This document shows, one piece after another, positions 1 to 6,172 of a DNA stretch of 9,997 nt. Under the pieces are notes generated by a model. The model did no database searches, was not told where the DNA came from, and was given only the letters and a program-made list of their open reading frames with translations. The stretch is from an uncultured Bacilli bacterium. GTDB lineage: Bacteria; Bacillota_I; Bacilli_A; RF39; UBA660. The stretch's first letter is position 1; every line of letters starts with the position of its first letter. The position numbers and the translations under genes are program-made. The DNA is taken from contig CANQFX010000041.1 in the NCBI GenBank assembly GCA_947600015.1, positions 1 to 9,997 of the forward strand, read 5' to 3'.

Positions 1-1289
1 GAATTTTAACAGTTCGTGGAGGAATGACTTCTCATGCGGCAGTAGTTGCTCGTGGAATGGGAACTTGCTGTGTATCTGGCTGCGGAGATATTAAAATTAA
101 TGAAGAAAAAGAAGAATTTGAACTTCATGGTTATACATTCCATAAAGGAGATTATATTTCTTTAGATGGAACGACAGGAAAAATTTATAAAGGAGAAATT
201 AAAACAGAGGAAGCAACCGTATCTGGTAACTTTGGAAGAATTATGGCATGGGCAGATTCTCTTCGTACATTAAAAGTACGTACAAATGCAGATAATCCAA
301 GAGATACGAAGAATGCCATCAATTTAGGAGCAGAAGGAATTGGACTTTGCCGTACGGAGCATATGTTCTTTGATGCGGAACGTATTCCTAAAATTCGTAA
401 AATGATTTTATCAGAAACAGTAGAGGCAAGAGAAGAAGCATTAAATGAATTAATTCCTTTCCAAAAGGGAGACTTTAAGGCAATGTATAAGGAATTAAAA
501 GGTTTACCAATGACGGTACGTTATTTAGATCCACCACTACATGAATTTTTGCCAACGGAAGAAGAAGATATAAAAGTTCTTGCCAAAGATATGGGTGTTA
601 GTGTTGAACATTTAAAACAAAAATGTGATGATTTACATGAATTTAATCCAATGATGGGACATAGAGGTTGTCGTCTTGCAGTCACTTATCCAGAGATTGC
701 TAAAATGCAAACAAGAGCACTAATGGAAGCAGCCATTGAAGTAAAGGAAGAAGATGGCTATGATATTGTACCAGAGATTATGATTCCATTAGTAGGAGAA
801 AAGAAAGAATTAAAATTCGTAAAAGATATCGTGGTAGACACTGCCGAACAAGTGAAAAAAGAGAAAAATTCTAATATGGAATATCATATTGGAACGATGA
901 TTGAAATTCCAAGAGCAGCACTTCTTGCAGATGAAATTGCAGAAGAAGCAGAGTTCTTCTCTTTCGGAACAAACGATTTAACACAAATGACATTTGGATT
1001 CTCACGTGATGATGCCGGTAAATTCTTAGATGCTTATTATACAAATAAAATCTATGAATCTGATCCATTCGCAAAACTAGATCAACAAGGTGTAGGGAAA
1101 CTAGTAAAAATGGCAGTAGAAGCAGGAAGAAAAACAAGAAAAGATATCAAACTTGGTATTTGTGGAGAACATGGAGGAGACCCAGCATCTGTTGAATTCT
1201 GTCATAATATTGGATTAACTTATGTATCTTGCTCTCCATTTAGATTAGCTGCAGCACAAGCTGCTATACGTGAGCATGAGAACAAATAA
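1..1289 (+). CDS. ppdK: Pyruvate, phosphate dikinase, C-terminal half (5' end outside window)
   Basis: This enzyme interconverts ATP + phosphate + pyruvate and AMP + PPi + PEP in the cytoplasm, and in anaerobes often works in PPi-linked glycolysis. The reading frame is open from the window edge (first full codon at base 3), so the ATG at 24 is internal. Visible are the phospho-histidine loop GGMTSHAAVVARGMG (His codon at 33-35) and the PEP/pyruvate TIM-barrel domain with GLCRTEHMFF, MGHRGCRLA and FGTNDLTQMTFGFSRDD. The catalytic cysteine lies in GICGEHGGDP (codon 1161-1163). About 428 residues are present, matching the C-terminal half of a family of about 875. All catalytic residues expected in this half are present and no frameshift is seen. 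The nearby Thr two residues before the His is the position phosphorylated in plant enzymes; nothing here shows it is used. Identification is firm; PEP synthase and PTS enzyme I are less likely given the GICGEHGGDP signature and the length after it. Confidence 0.97.
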   Translation, partial: ILTVRGGMTSHAAVVARGMGTCCVSGCGDIKINEEKEEFELHGYTFHKGDYISLDGTTGKIYKGEIKTEEATVSGNFGRIMAWADSLRTLKVRTNADNPRDTKNAINLGAEGIGLCRTEHMFFDAERIPKIRKMILSETVEAREEALNELIPFQKGDFKAMYKELKGLPMTVRYLDPPLHEFLPTEEEDIKVLAKDMGVSVEHLKQKCDDLHEFNPMMGHRGCRLAVTYPEIAKMQTRALMEAAIEVKEEDGYDIVPEIMIPLVGEKKELKFVKDIVVDTAEQVKKEKNSNMEYHIGTMIEIPRAALLADEIAEEAEFFSFGTNDLTQMTFGFSRDDAGKFLDAYYTNKIYESDPFAKLDQQGVGKLVKMAVEAGRKTRKDIKLGICGEHGGDPASVEFCHNIGLTYVSCSPFRLAAAQAAIREHENK

Positions 1290-1334
1290 TCCGTAAAAGC
1301 GTTCTACATTTATTCAAATAGTTACTTATAATTT

Positions 1335-1367
1335 AGACTAAGATTTTTAATAATCTTGGTCTTTTTT
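1335..1367 (+). terminator. Rho-independent terminator of ppdK
   Basis: An 11-bp stem AGACTAAGATT (1335-1345) pairs with AATCTTGGTCT (1352-1362) through one G-U pair and a 6-base loop, followed directly by six T (1362-1367). It lies 45 bases after the ppdK stop and isolates ppdK from the next region. Confidence 0.88.
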
Positions 1368-1511
1368 GATAAAAATTGTGTTTTTACGACAAATTTAAGG
1401 AGATAAAAAATGTGATAAATGATTTTTTAATTCAATCTAAATAAGTTATGATAATGATGTCTTAATTTTTTGCCCAAAAAATAATAAATATAAAAAAGAG
1501 GATTATTAAGA

Positions 1512-1695
1512 ATGAGAAAAATATATAGATCATGTTCATACTCTTGATGGAGTACCATTAAGAGTTCCAACAGATTTACAAAATGAAATTAAAAGTTTAT
1601 TTAAAAATATGATAGGATTAAAAAAGAGAGGTACAAATTTATTTTTCACTGATATAGATAAACTAAAAGAAAAAATGTTAGAAGAAATAAAGTAA
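1512..1695 (+). pseudogene. Frame-broken small ORF, function not recognised
   Basis: A ribosome-like GAGG (1498-1501) lies 10 bases before ATG 1512, but that frame stops after 11 codons. Shifting by one base within the A run at 1517-1521 (five A read as four) joins this ATG to an open frame ending at TAA 1693-1695. The result is an exactly 60-residue protein starting MRKYIDHVHTLDGVPLRVPT. The rest is Lys/Glu-rich and looks helical, ending LKEKMLEEIK. The tail frame alone has no good start until ATG 1609. It may be a pseudogene, a sequencing error in a homopolymer, or the C-terminal remnant of a longer gene. I do not recognise the family. Confidence 0.45.
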
Positions 1696-1788
1696 GTTAC
1701 AAACAAGTCATATTAAAATTAATATTTTATAAATATAATCTTATTCATACCAAATGAGATTGCCACACAGGGATAAATGAAGAATAAT

Positions 1789-1803
1789 AAACGATTATCG
1801 TTT
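1789..1803. promoter_or_regulatory. Perfect 7-1-7 dyad, possible operator
   Basis: AAACGATTATCGTTT is a perfect inverted repeat (AAACGAT, central T, ATCGTTT). Pairing partly continues outward (AAT/ATT). It is centred about 100 bases upstream of the predicted transcription start of the bile salt hydrolase. No T run follows, so it is not a terminator. The 7-1-7 geometry is typical of small dimeric regulators, but I cannot name one. Confidence 0.4.
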
Positions 1804-1837
1804 GAAATTCAATAACGTAAGAAAAAACAATATCAAG

Positions 1838-1853
1838 AATGATTCTAATCATT
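1838..1853. promoter_or_regulatory. Perfect 16-bp dyad close to the hydrolase promoter, possible operator
   Basis: AATGATTCTAATCATT is perfectly symmetrical, with 7-base arms around CT. Its centre is about 52 bases upstream of the predicted start of transcription, just above where the -35 element would lie. The half sites resemble those of Fur-type boxes (AATGAT/ATCATT), but they are separated by four bases rather than one, so it is not a canonical Fur box. Confidence 0.4.
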
Positions 1854-1882
1854 TAAGATTCAATTTATTTTCTATATATCTG

Positions 1883-1891
1883 TGCTATAAT
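1883..1891 (+). promoter_or_regulatory. Extended -10 promoter of the bile salt hydrolase
   Basis: TGCTATAAT (TG at 1883-1884, consensus TATAAT at 1886-1891) lies 46 bases before the start codon. No convincing -35 hexamer sits 16-18 bases upstream. This fits an extended -10 promoter or one depending on an activator at the dyads above it. Confidence 0.65.
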
Positions 1892-1937
1892 ACAATTAAT
1901 AGATAAATATTTATCAAATTAGAAAGGAAAAATCATT

Positions 1938-2912
1938 ATGTGTACAGCAATTACTTATAATACAAAAGACCATTATTTTGGAAGAAATCTCGATTTAGAA
2001 TATTCTTATAAAGAAACAGTTACAATAACACCTAGAAATTATCCATTTCATTTTAGAAAAGGAAAAGAAATAAATCAACATTATGCACTGATTGGTATGG
2101 CTTATGTTGCTTTAGACTATCCTCTATATTATGATGCAATCAATGAGAAAGGTTTAGGAATGGCAGGGTTAAACTTTCCTAAAAATGCAGATTACAAAGA
2201 AGAACAACCAGAAAAGGATAATATCGCTCCTTTTGAATTTATTCCATGGGTTTTATCACAATGTGCTACTCTTGAAGAAGCAAAAAGTTTATTAAATAAT
2301 ATCAATATCATCAATTTGAATTTTAGTGAACAATTACCAGTATCTCCATTACATTGGATTATTGCGGATAAGAAAAATTCTATTACAGTGGAATGTGTCA
2401 AAGAAGGATTAAAAATATATGATAATCCAGTAGGTGTTTTAACAAACAATCCAACATTTGATATTCATATGTTTAATCTAAATAATTATATGAATTTATC
2501 GGTAGAACCACCTAAGAACAATTTTTCAAACAAACTAAACTTAGAGGCTTATAGTCGAGGTATGGGAGCATTAGGCTTACCAGGGGACTTATCTTCTGCC
2601 TCAAGATTTGTAAAAGCAGCATTTACAAAAATGAATTCCTTATCAGGCGATAGTGAATCAGAAAGTATTAGCCAATTTTTTCATATTTTGGGTTCCGTAG
2701 ATCAACAAAGAGGATGTGTTCATATGGGAGAAAATCAGTATGAAATAACGATTTATAGTTCTTGCTGTAATATGGATAAAGGAATATATTATTATACAAC
2801 ATATGAAAATAATCAAATTACAGGAGTAAATATGTATAAAGAAAATTTAGATGGAAAAGATTTAATAAATTATGATTTAGTAAAAGGTCAACAAATATTC
2901 ATGCAAAATTAA
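1938..2912 (+). CDS. bsh: Choloylglycine hydrolase (conjugated bile salt hydrolase)
   Basis: This Ntn-hydrolase cleaves the amide bond of glycine- or taurine-conjugated bile acids, usually in the cytoplasm of gut bacteria. The protein starts MCTAITYN, so Cys2 becomes the N-terminal nucleophile once Met is removed. No signal peptide is visible, and the ATG is fixed by this Cys2 and by the AAAGG site (1923-1927). Other active-site residues of the family are in place: Arg16 and Asp19 (FGRNLD), Asn79 (AGLNFP), Asn170 (VLTNNPTF) and Arg223 (SASRF). The 324 residues match the usual 315-330. The C-terminal part (GIYYYTTYENNQ, KENLDG) closely resembles the Clostridium perfringens enzyme as I recall it. 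That favours bile salt hydrolase over the related penicillin V acylase, although substrate preference cannot be proved by reading. It is a single-gene unit with its own promoter and terminator between housekeeping genes, and no bile transporter or hydroxysteroid dehydrogenase is beside it. Confidence 0.94.
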   Translation: MCTAITYNTKDHYFGRNLDLEYSYKETVTITPRNYPFHFRKGKEINQHYALIGMAYVALDYPLYYDAINEKGLGMAGLNFPKNADYKEEQPEKDNIAPFEFIPWVLSQCATLEEAKSLLNNINIINLNFSEQLPVSPLHWIIADKKNSITVECVKEGLKIYDNPVGVLTNNPTFDIHMFNLNNYMNLSVEPPKNNFSNKLNLEAYSRGMGALGLPGDLSSASRFVKAAFTKMNSLSGDSESESISQFFHILGSVDQQRGCVHMGENQYEITIYSSCCNMDKGIYYYTTYENNQITGVNMYKENLDGKDLINYDLVKGQQIFMQN

Positions 2913-2935
2913 AATGATATGAAAATAAATATAAT

Positions 2936-2969
2936 AAAAAGGTATGTTTCTTCGAAATATATTCTTTTT
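2936..2969 (+). terminator. Probable terminator of the bile salt hydrolase
   Basis: GGTATGTTTC (2941-2950) pairs with GAAATATATT (2954-2963) over a TTC loop, using three G-U pairs. The stem can extend, after one A-C mismatch, through A5 (2936-2940) and T5 (2965-2969). It sits 23 bases after the stop codon. The flanking A and T runs mean it could act weakly in both directions. Low GC in the stem lowers confidence. Confidence 0.55.
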
Positions 2970-2979
2970 ATATTTGATT

Positions 2980-2988
2980 TGATATAAT
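2980..2988 (+). promoter_or_regulatory. Possible upstream promoter for ftsK (extended -10)
   Basis: TGATATAAT fits the TGnTATAAT extended -10 pattern, but no clear -35 is present. It lies about 60 bases upstream of a better promoter, so the two could work in tandem. Confidence 0.35.
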
Positions 2989-3023
2989 AATGAGGAAGAT
3001 AGAAAAGAAAACTACGTTTTTCA

Positions 3024-3052
3024 TTGGAAAAGAAAAAAAACTGTAGTATAAT
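3024..3052 (+). promoter_or_regulatory. Main sigma-A-type promoter of ftsK
   Basis: TTGGAA (3024-3029), a 17-base spacer and TATAAT (3047-3052) lie 24 bases before the start codon. The leader is therefore very short and contains the AGGAG ribosome site (3065-3069). Confidence 0.75.
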
Positions 3053-3076
3053 ATTAATAAGGATAGGAGTAGTTTT

Positions 3077-5314
3077 ATGGCAAAGAAAAAGAGAAAAAAA
3101 ACAGTAAAAAGTAGTTTTCAATATAGTGCAGAGTTATATGGAATTATTTTTGTCTTAATTGCAATTTTAGGAATTGGAAAATATGGACCAGTAGGTCGAA
3201 TTTTTGCTTCCTTTGGTTTATTTTTAGTAGGATCATTGTATATGGTTTTTTTAATGGTCTTATTTTTGATTGGTAGTTATTTATTATTAAAACGAGAATG
3301 GCCAGATTTCTTTTCTAGTAAATTAGTAGGAATTTATATGTTCGCTCTTGGATTTTTAATGATTATGCATAAAGAATTCGTCATTGAGAATAATCAAAAT
3401 ATTATGCTTGTATTTAAAGAGACGATAAATCAATTAGTCGAGGGGTTTAATGGAATAATGAATAATGGCACCTTAGAAGATTGGTATGCCGTTGGAGGAG
3501 GAATCATCGGTGGAATTTTTGCGGCAGTATTTGCTAAACTTTTTTCCTATACAGGAATGCAAATTATTGCCTGGGTGTTGATGATTGCTGGAATTTCTTT
3601 ATTTACAGGTTTTTCTATTTTGAATTTTGTCCAGGAAAAAATAGCAAATCGGAAAGAACGAAGAACTGCAGTAAAAGAAAAGAAAAACTCAGTTATTATT
3701 AGTGACGGCGAAGAAGAGGAAGACGAAGAAAAGATTCCTGAAAAGAAAGTGACCATATCTAGTATTGAAGATTTGAAACAAGTACCTGTAAAAGAAGAAA
3801 TGAAAGAAGAAAAAAGAGAAACGGTACTACAAAATAGTGATTCTTATCAATTACCACCTCTTAGTATTTTAAATCAACCAAAGAAAAGACAAAAAGAAAC
3901 AGATAGTTCTCTGATTGAAAAAAATATTGAACGATTAGAAAAAGTATTGAAAGATTTTAAAATTATAGGAAAAGTCGTAGAAGTGCACATTGGACCAACG
4001 GTTGCCCAATATGAATTAGAAATTGCTAGTGGAACAAGAGTCAATAGAATTACTTCGATTAACCGTGAAATCGCATTAGCCCTAGCTAAAAAAGATGTGC
4101 GAATTGAAGCTCCCATTCCTGGAAAAAATACCGTGGGAATTGAATTTGCGAATGAAGTTGCGACTCCTGTTAGTTTTTATGAAATTATCAGTAGTAAATT
4201 AATGATGAATGCAATGGATAAAAAATTGATGGTACCACTTGGAAAAAGTATTATGGGAGATATTGGGGTATGTGAGGTAAATAAGATGCCTCATATGTTG
4301 ATTGCTGGTACCACTGGTTCTGGTAAATCTGTTTGTGTGAATGGAATTATTTGTTCTATTTTGATGCGGGCCAAACCAGATGAAGTAAAATTAGTGATGG
4401 TAGATCCAAAAGTAGTAGAGTTATCTGTCTATAATGGAATTCCTCATTTATTATGTCCTGTTGTGACAGACCCGAAAAAAGCATCGATTGCCCTTGCCAA
4501 GATGGTTGCAGAAATGGAACGACGCTATCAAGTATTTAGTGATAGCAAAACAAAAAATATTGAATCCTATAATGATTATATAGAAAAGTGGAATGAAAAA
4601 AATAAAGATCCAGAAGAAAAGAAAACAAAAATGCCTTATATCGTTGTCATTATTGATGAACTTGCCGATTTAATGATGGTGGCTGCAAAAGAAGTAGAAG
4701 ATTCTATATTACGAATTACGCAAAAAGCGAGAGCAGCAGGAATTCATTTAATTGTCGCAACACAAAGACCATCTACGGAAGTAATTACCGGATTAATTAA
4801 AGCCAATATTCCATCTAGAATTTCTTTTGCAGTTGGTAGTGGAATTGATTCTAGGACAATTTTAGATCAAACAGGAGCCGAAAAACTACTAGGAAAAGGG
4901 GATATGTTATTCTTACCAATTGGAATGAATTCGCCAATTCGTATTCAAGGTTCTTTCATTACAGATGAGGAAATTAAAAAGATTATTGATTTTTGTGTTC
5001 ATCAACAACAAGCACAATATGATGATACGTTGATGAATTTAGAAGAAACAGATGCAACAGCCTCTAGTGGTAGTGTCCATATGTCTTCCGATGAAGAAGA
5101 TCCTCTTTATAATGAAATTGTTGAATTTGTCATCGAAACGCAGAAAGCAAGTGCTTCATTTATTCAAAGGAAATTTAAATTAGGATATAATCGAGCAGCC
5201 AGAATGATTGATTTATTAGAAGAAAGAGGAATTATTGGTCCTGCCAATGGGTCTAAGCCTCGCGTGGTTTTAGTGCAATTAAATCAGGAAAAAGAAGAAA
5301 TAGAAGGAGAATAA
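3077..5314 (+). CDS. ftsK: DNA translocase FtsK/SpoIIIE
   Basis: This is a membrane-anchored hexameric ATPase that pumps double-stranded DNA across the division septum during chromosome segregation. The 745-residue protein begins with a Lys-rich tail. A membrane domain of four or five hydrophobic segments follows (about 19-37, 45-71, 82-97, 138-183), then a charged linker (about 190-275) rich in Glu and Lys. The alpha domain is at about 276-370. The RecA-like beta domain has Walker A GTTGSGKS (411-418) and Walker B VVIIDE with Asp527-Glu528. Family signatures VELSVYNGIPHLL, ATQRPS and LIKANIPSR are present. The C-terminal winged-helix gamma domain (about 675-735, RAARMIDLLEERGIIGP) reads DNA orientation sequences. 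Length and layout match SpoIIIE rather than the soluble SftA paralogue, which lacks the membrane domain. The ATG is supported by AGGAG seven bases upstream. Whether it serves sporulation or only vegetative division cannot be told here. No terminator is obvious after it, so read-through into deoD is possible. Confidence 0.97.
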   Translation: MAKKKRKKTVKSSFQYSAELYGIIFVLIAILGIGKYGPVGRIFASFGLFLVGSLYMVFLMVLFLIGSYLLLKREWPDFFSSKLVGIYMFALGFLMIMHKEFVIENNQNIMLVFKETINQLVEGFNGIMNNGTLEDWYAVGGGIIGGIFAAVFAKLFSYTGMQIIAWVLMIAGISLFTGFSILNFVQEKIANRKERRTAVKEKKNSVIISDGEEEEDEEKIPEKKVTISSIEDLKQVPVKEEMKEEKRETVLQNSDSYQLPPLSILNQPKKRQKETDSSLIEKNIERLEKVLKDFKIIGKVVEVHIGPTVAQYELEIASGTRVNRITSINREIALALAKKDVRIEAPIPGKNTVGIEFANEVATPVSFYEIISSKLMMNAMDKKLMVPLGKSIMGDIGVCEVNKMPHMLIAGTTGSGKSVCVNGIICSILMRAKPDEVKLVMVDPKVVELSVYNGIPHLLCPVVTDPKKASIALAKMVAEMERRYQVFSDSKTKNIESYNDYIEKWNEKNKDPEEKKTKMPYIVVIIDELADLMMVAAKEVEDSILRITQKARAAGIHLIVATQRPSTEVITGLIKANIPSRISFAVGSGIDSRTILDQTGAEKLLGKGDMLFLPIGMNSPIRIQGSFITDEEIKKIIDFCVHQQQAQYDDTLMNLEETDATASSGSVHMSSDEEDPLYNEIVEFVIETQKASASFIQRKFKLGYNRAARMIDLLEERGIIGPANGSKPRVVLVQLNQEKEEIEGE

Positions 5315-5358
5315 CTTTCTTTTCTTTTTGGAAAAGAAGATAGAAAAAAAGAAAAAGA

Positions 5359-5388
5359 TTGTTCTTTTCCCTCATTCATGGTTATAAT
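5359..5388 (+). promoter_or_regulatory. Probable promoter of the deoD-M16 operon
   Basis: TTGTTC (5359-5364), an 18-base spacer and TATAAT (5383-5388) lie 27 bases before the deoD start. The -35 matches consensus in the first three positions only. Two ribosome-site-like motifs follow, AAGGAG (5396-5401) and AGGTGAG (5404-5410); the second has the better spacing (5 bases) for the ATG at 5416. Confidence 0.6.
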
Positions 5389-5415
5389 AATAAAAAAGGA
5401 GATAGGTGAGAAAAT

Positions 5416-6126
5416 ATGGCAACAATGCATATTGAAAGTAAAAAAGAAGATATCGCAAAGGTAGTATTAATGCCAGGAGACCCATTACGTGCGAAATATA
5501 TTGCCGAAAAATTTTTATCAGACTATAAACTTGTAAATACAGTGCGCAACATGTTTGCTTATACTGGATATTATCAAGGAAAAAAAATAACGGTATTTGC
5601 TTCAGGAATGGGATGTGCTAGTATTGGAATTTATGCCTATGAACTTTTTCAATTTTATGAAGTAGAGACAATTATACGAATTGGTACTTGTGGTACAATG
5701 AATGAAAAAGTAAGACTACTTGATATCATTATTGCATCTTCTGCTTACTCCTTAAATCCGTTTGCCTTATTATTTGAAGGCAACCATAAAAAAGAATTTT
5801 CTGCTAGTAAAGATTTAAATGAAAAATTAATAAAAAAGGCTCAGGAAAAAAAGATGAAAATTCAAATAGGCAAAATTATTACATCGGATATTTTTGATCC
5901 TTATATTGATGCTAAACAATTCCTTTCTTGTTTTCCAAGTGATGATTATATTGCTAGTGAGATGGAAGCATTTGCTCTATTTTATTTAGCACAAAAATTA
6001 AATAGAAAAGCCTCCTGTTTATTGACGGTGGTAGATTCGAAATATCAAAAGGAAAGTTTAACTTCAGAACAAAGAGAAAAATCGTTAGACGAAATGATTG
6101 TTTTAGCATTAGATACATTGATATAA
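5416..6126 (+). CDS. deoD: Purine-nucleoside phosphorylase, DeoD type
   Basis: This cytoplasmic enzyme cleaves purine (deoxy)ribonucleosides with phosphate to base plus (deoxy)ribose-1-phosphate, and is normally hexameric. The 236 residues match the family. Seen are His5 near the N-terminus, the phosphate loop MPGDPLRAKYIAE (Gly21, Arg25), Arg44 (NTVRNM), Arg88 in RIGTCG, the ribose/base-site SEMEAFA (Glu182-Met183-Glu184), and the catalytic pair Asp207 and Arg220 aligning with E. coli Asp204 and Arg217. Around the catalytic Asp the sequence is TVVDSKY instead of the usual TVSDHI, and the loop at about 110-130 has drifted from other DeoD proteins. Activity is likely kept but base preference could differ. 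It has its own promoter and is followed after 46 bases by the M16 genes without a terminator, so it probably heads that operon. A uridine phosphorylase or MTA nucleosidase is less likely given the close N-terminal match to DeoD. Confidence 0.93.
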   Translation: MATMHIESKKEDIAKVVLMPGDPLRAKYIAEKFLSDYKLVNTVRNMFAYTGYYQGKKITVFASGMGCASIGIYAYELFQFYEVETIIRIGTCGTMNEKVRLLDIIIASSAYSLNPFALLFEGNHKKEFSASKDLNEKLIKKAQEKKMKIQIGKIITSDIFDPYIDAKQFLSCFPSDDYIASEMEAFALFYLAQKLNRKASCLLTVVDSKYQKESLTSEQREKSLDEMIVLALDTLI

Positions 6127-6172
6127 TAAAAGTAAGAAAAAAGCATATACTAAAAGATGATGAGGTGAGGTT

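Larger units (their letters stand above)
1368..1937. other. 570-base region without an intact gene, upstream of the bile salt hydrolase
   Basis: This stretch is very AT-rich. It holds, in order: a strong ribosome-binding site AAGGAG (1397-1402) followed seven bases later by ATG TGA (1410-1415), which is a start directly followed by a stop; a frame-broken small ORF (1512-1695); an all-AT hairpin ATATTAA/TTAATAT (1710-1725) with a short T run; two perfect dyads (1789-1803 and 1838-1853); and the promoter and ribosome site of the downstream gene. I see no tRNA, riboswitch fold or insertion-sequence ends. It reads like a decayed accessory locus fused to the regulatory region of the hydrolase; that interpretation is inference. 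Confidence 0.6.

Noticed and set aside
1327..1332. TATAAT just before the ppdK terminator, a possible promoter.
   Set aside because: No -35 is seen, and transcription would start inside the terminator hairpin. Probably chance in AT-rich sequence.
1410..1418. Reassigned UGA codon (UGA = Trp), suggested by ATG TGA TAA.
   Set aside because: Long genes use TGG for Trp and contain no in-frame TGA, and TGA forms sensible stops in two ATGA gene junctions (8720 and 9513).
1710..1728. Terminator at ATATTAA/TTAATAT followed by TTTT.
   Set aside because: The stem is entirely AT with a tiny loop and only four T; too weak to call, and the upstream ORF is itself doubtful.
1838..1853. Fur box.
   Set aside because: The half sites resemble Fur hexamers, but the spacing has three extra bases compared with the 7-1-7 core, so I only call it a dyad.
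5317..5370. Alternative hairpins between ftsK and deoD: TTCTTTTC with GAAAAGAA, or GGAAAAGAA with TTCTTTTCC, resembling an attenuator.
   Set aside because: The segment is low-complexity purine/pyrimidine sequence where such pairings arise easily. No T run follows either hairpin, and the second arm overlaps the predicted deoD promoter, so most of it would not be in the deoD transcript.
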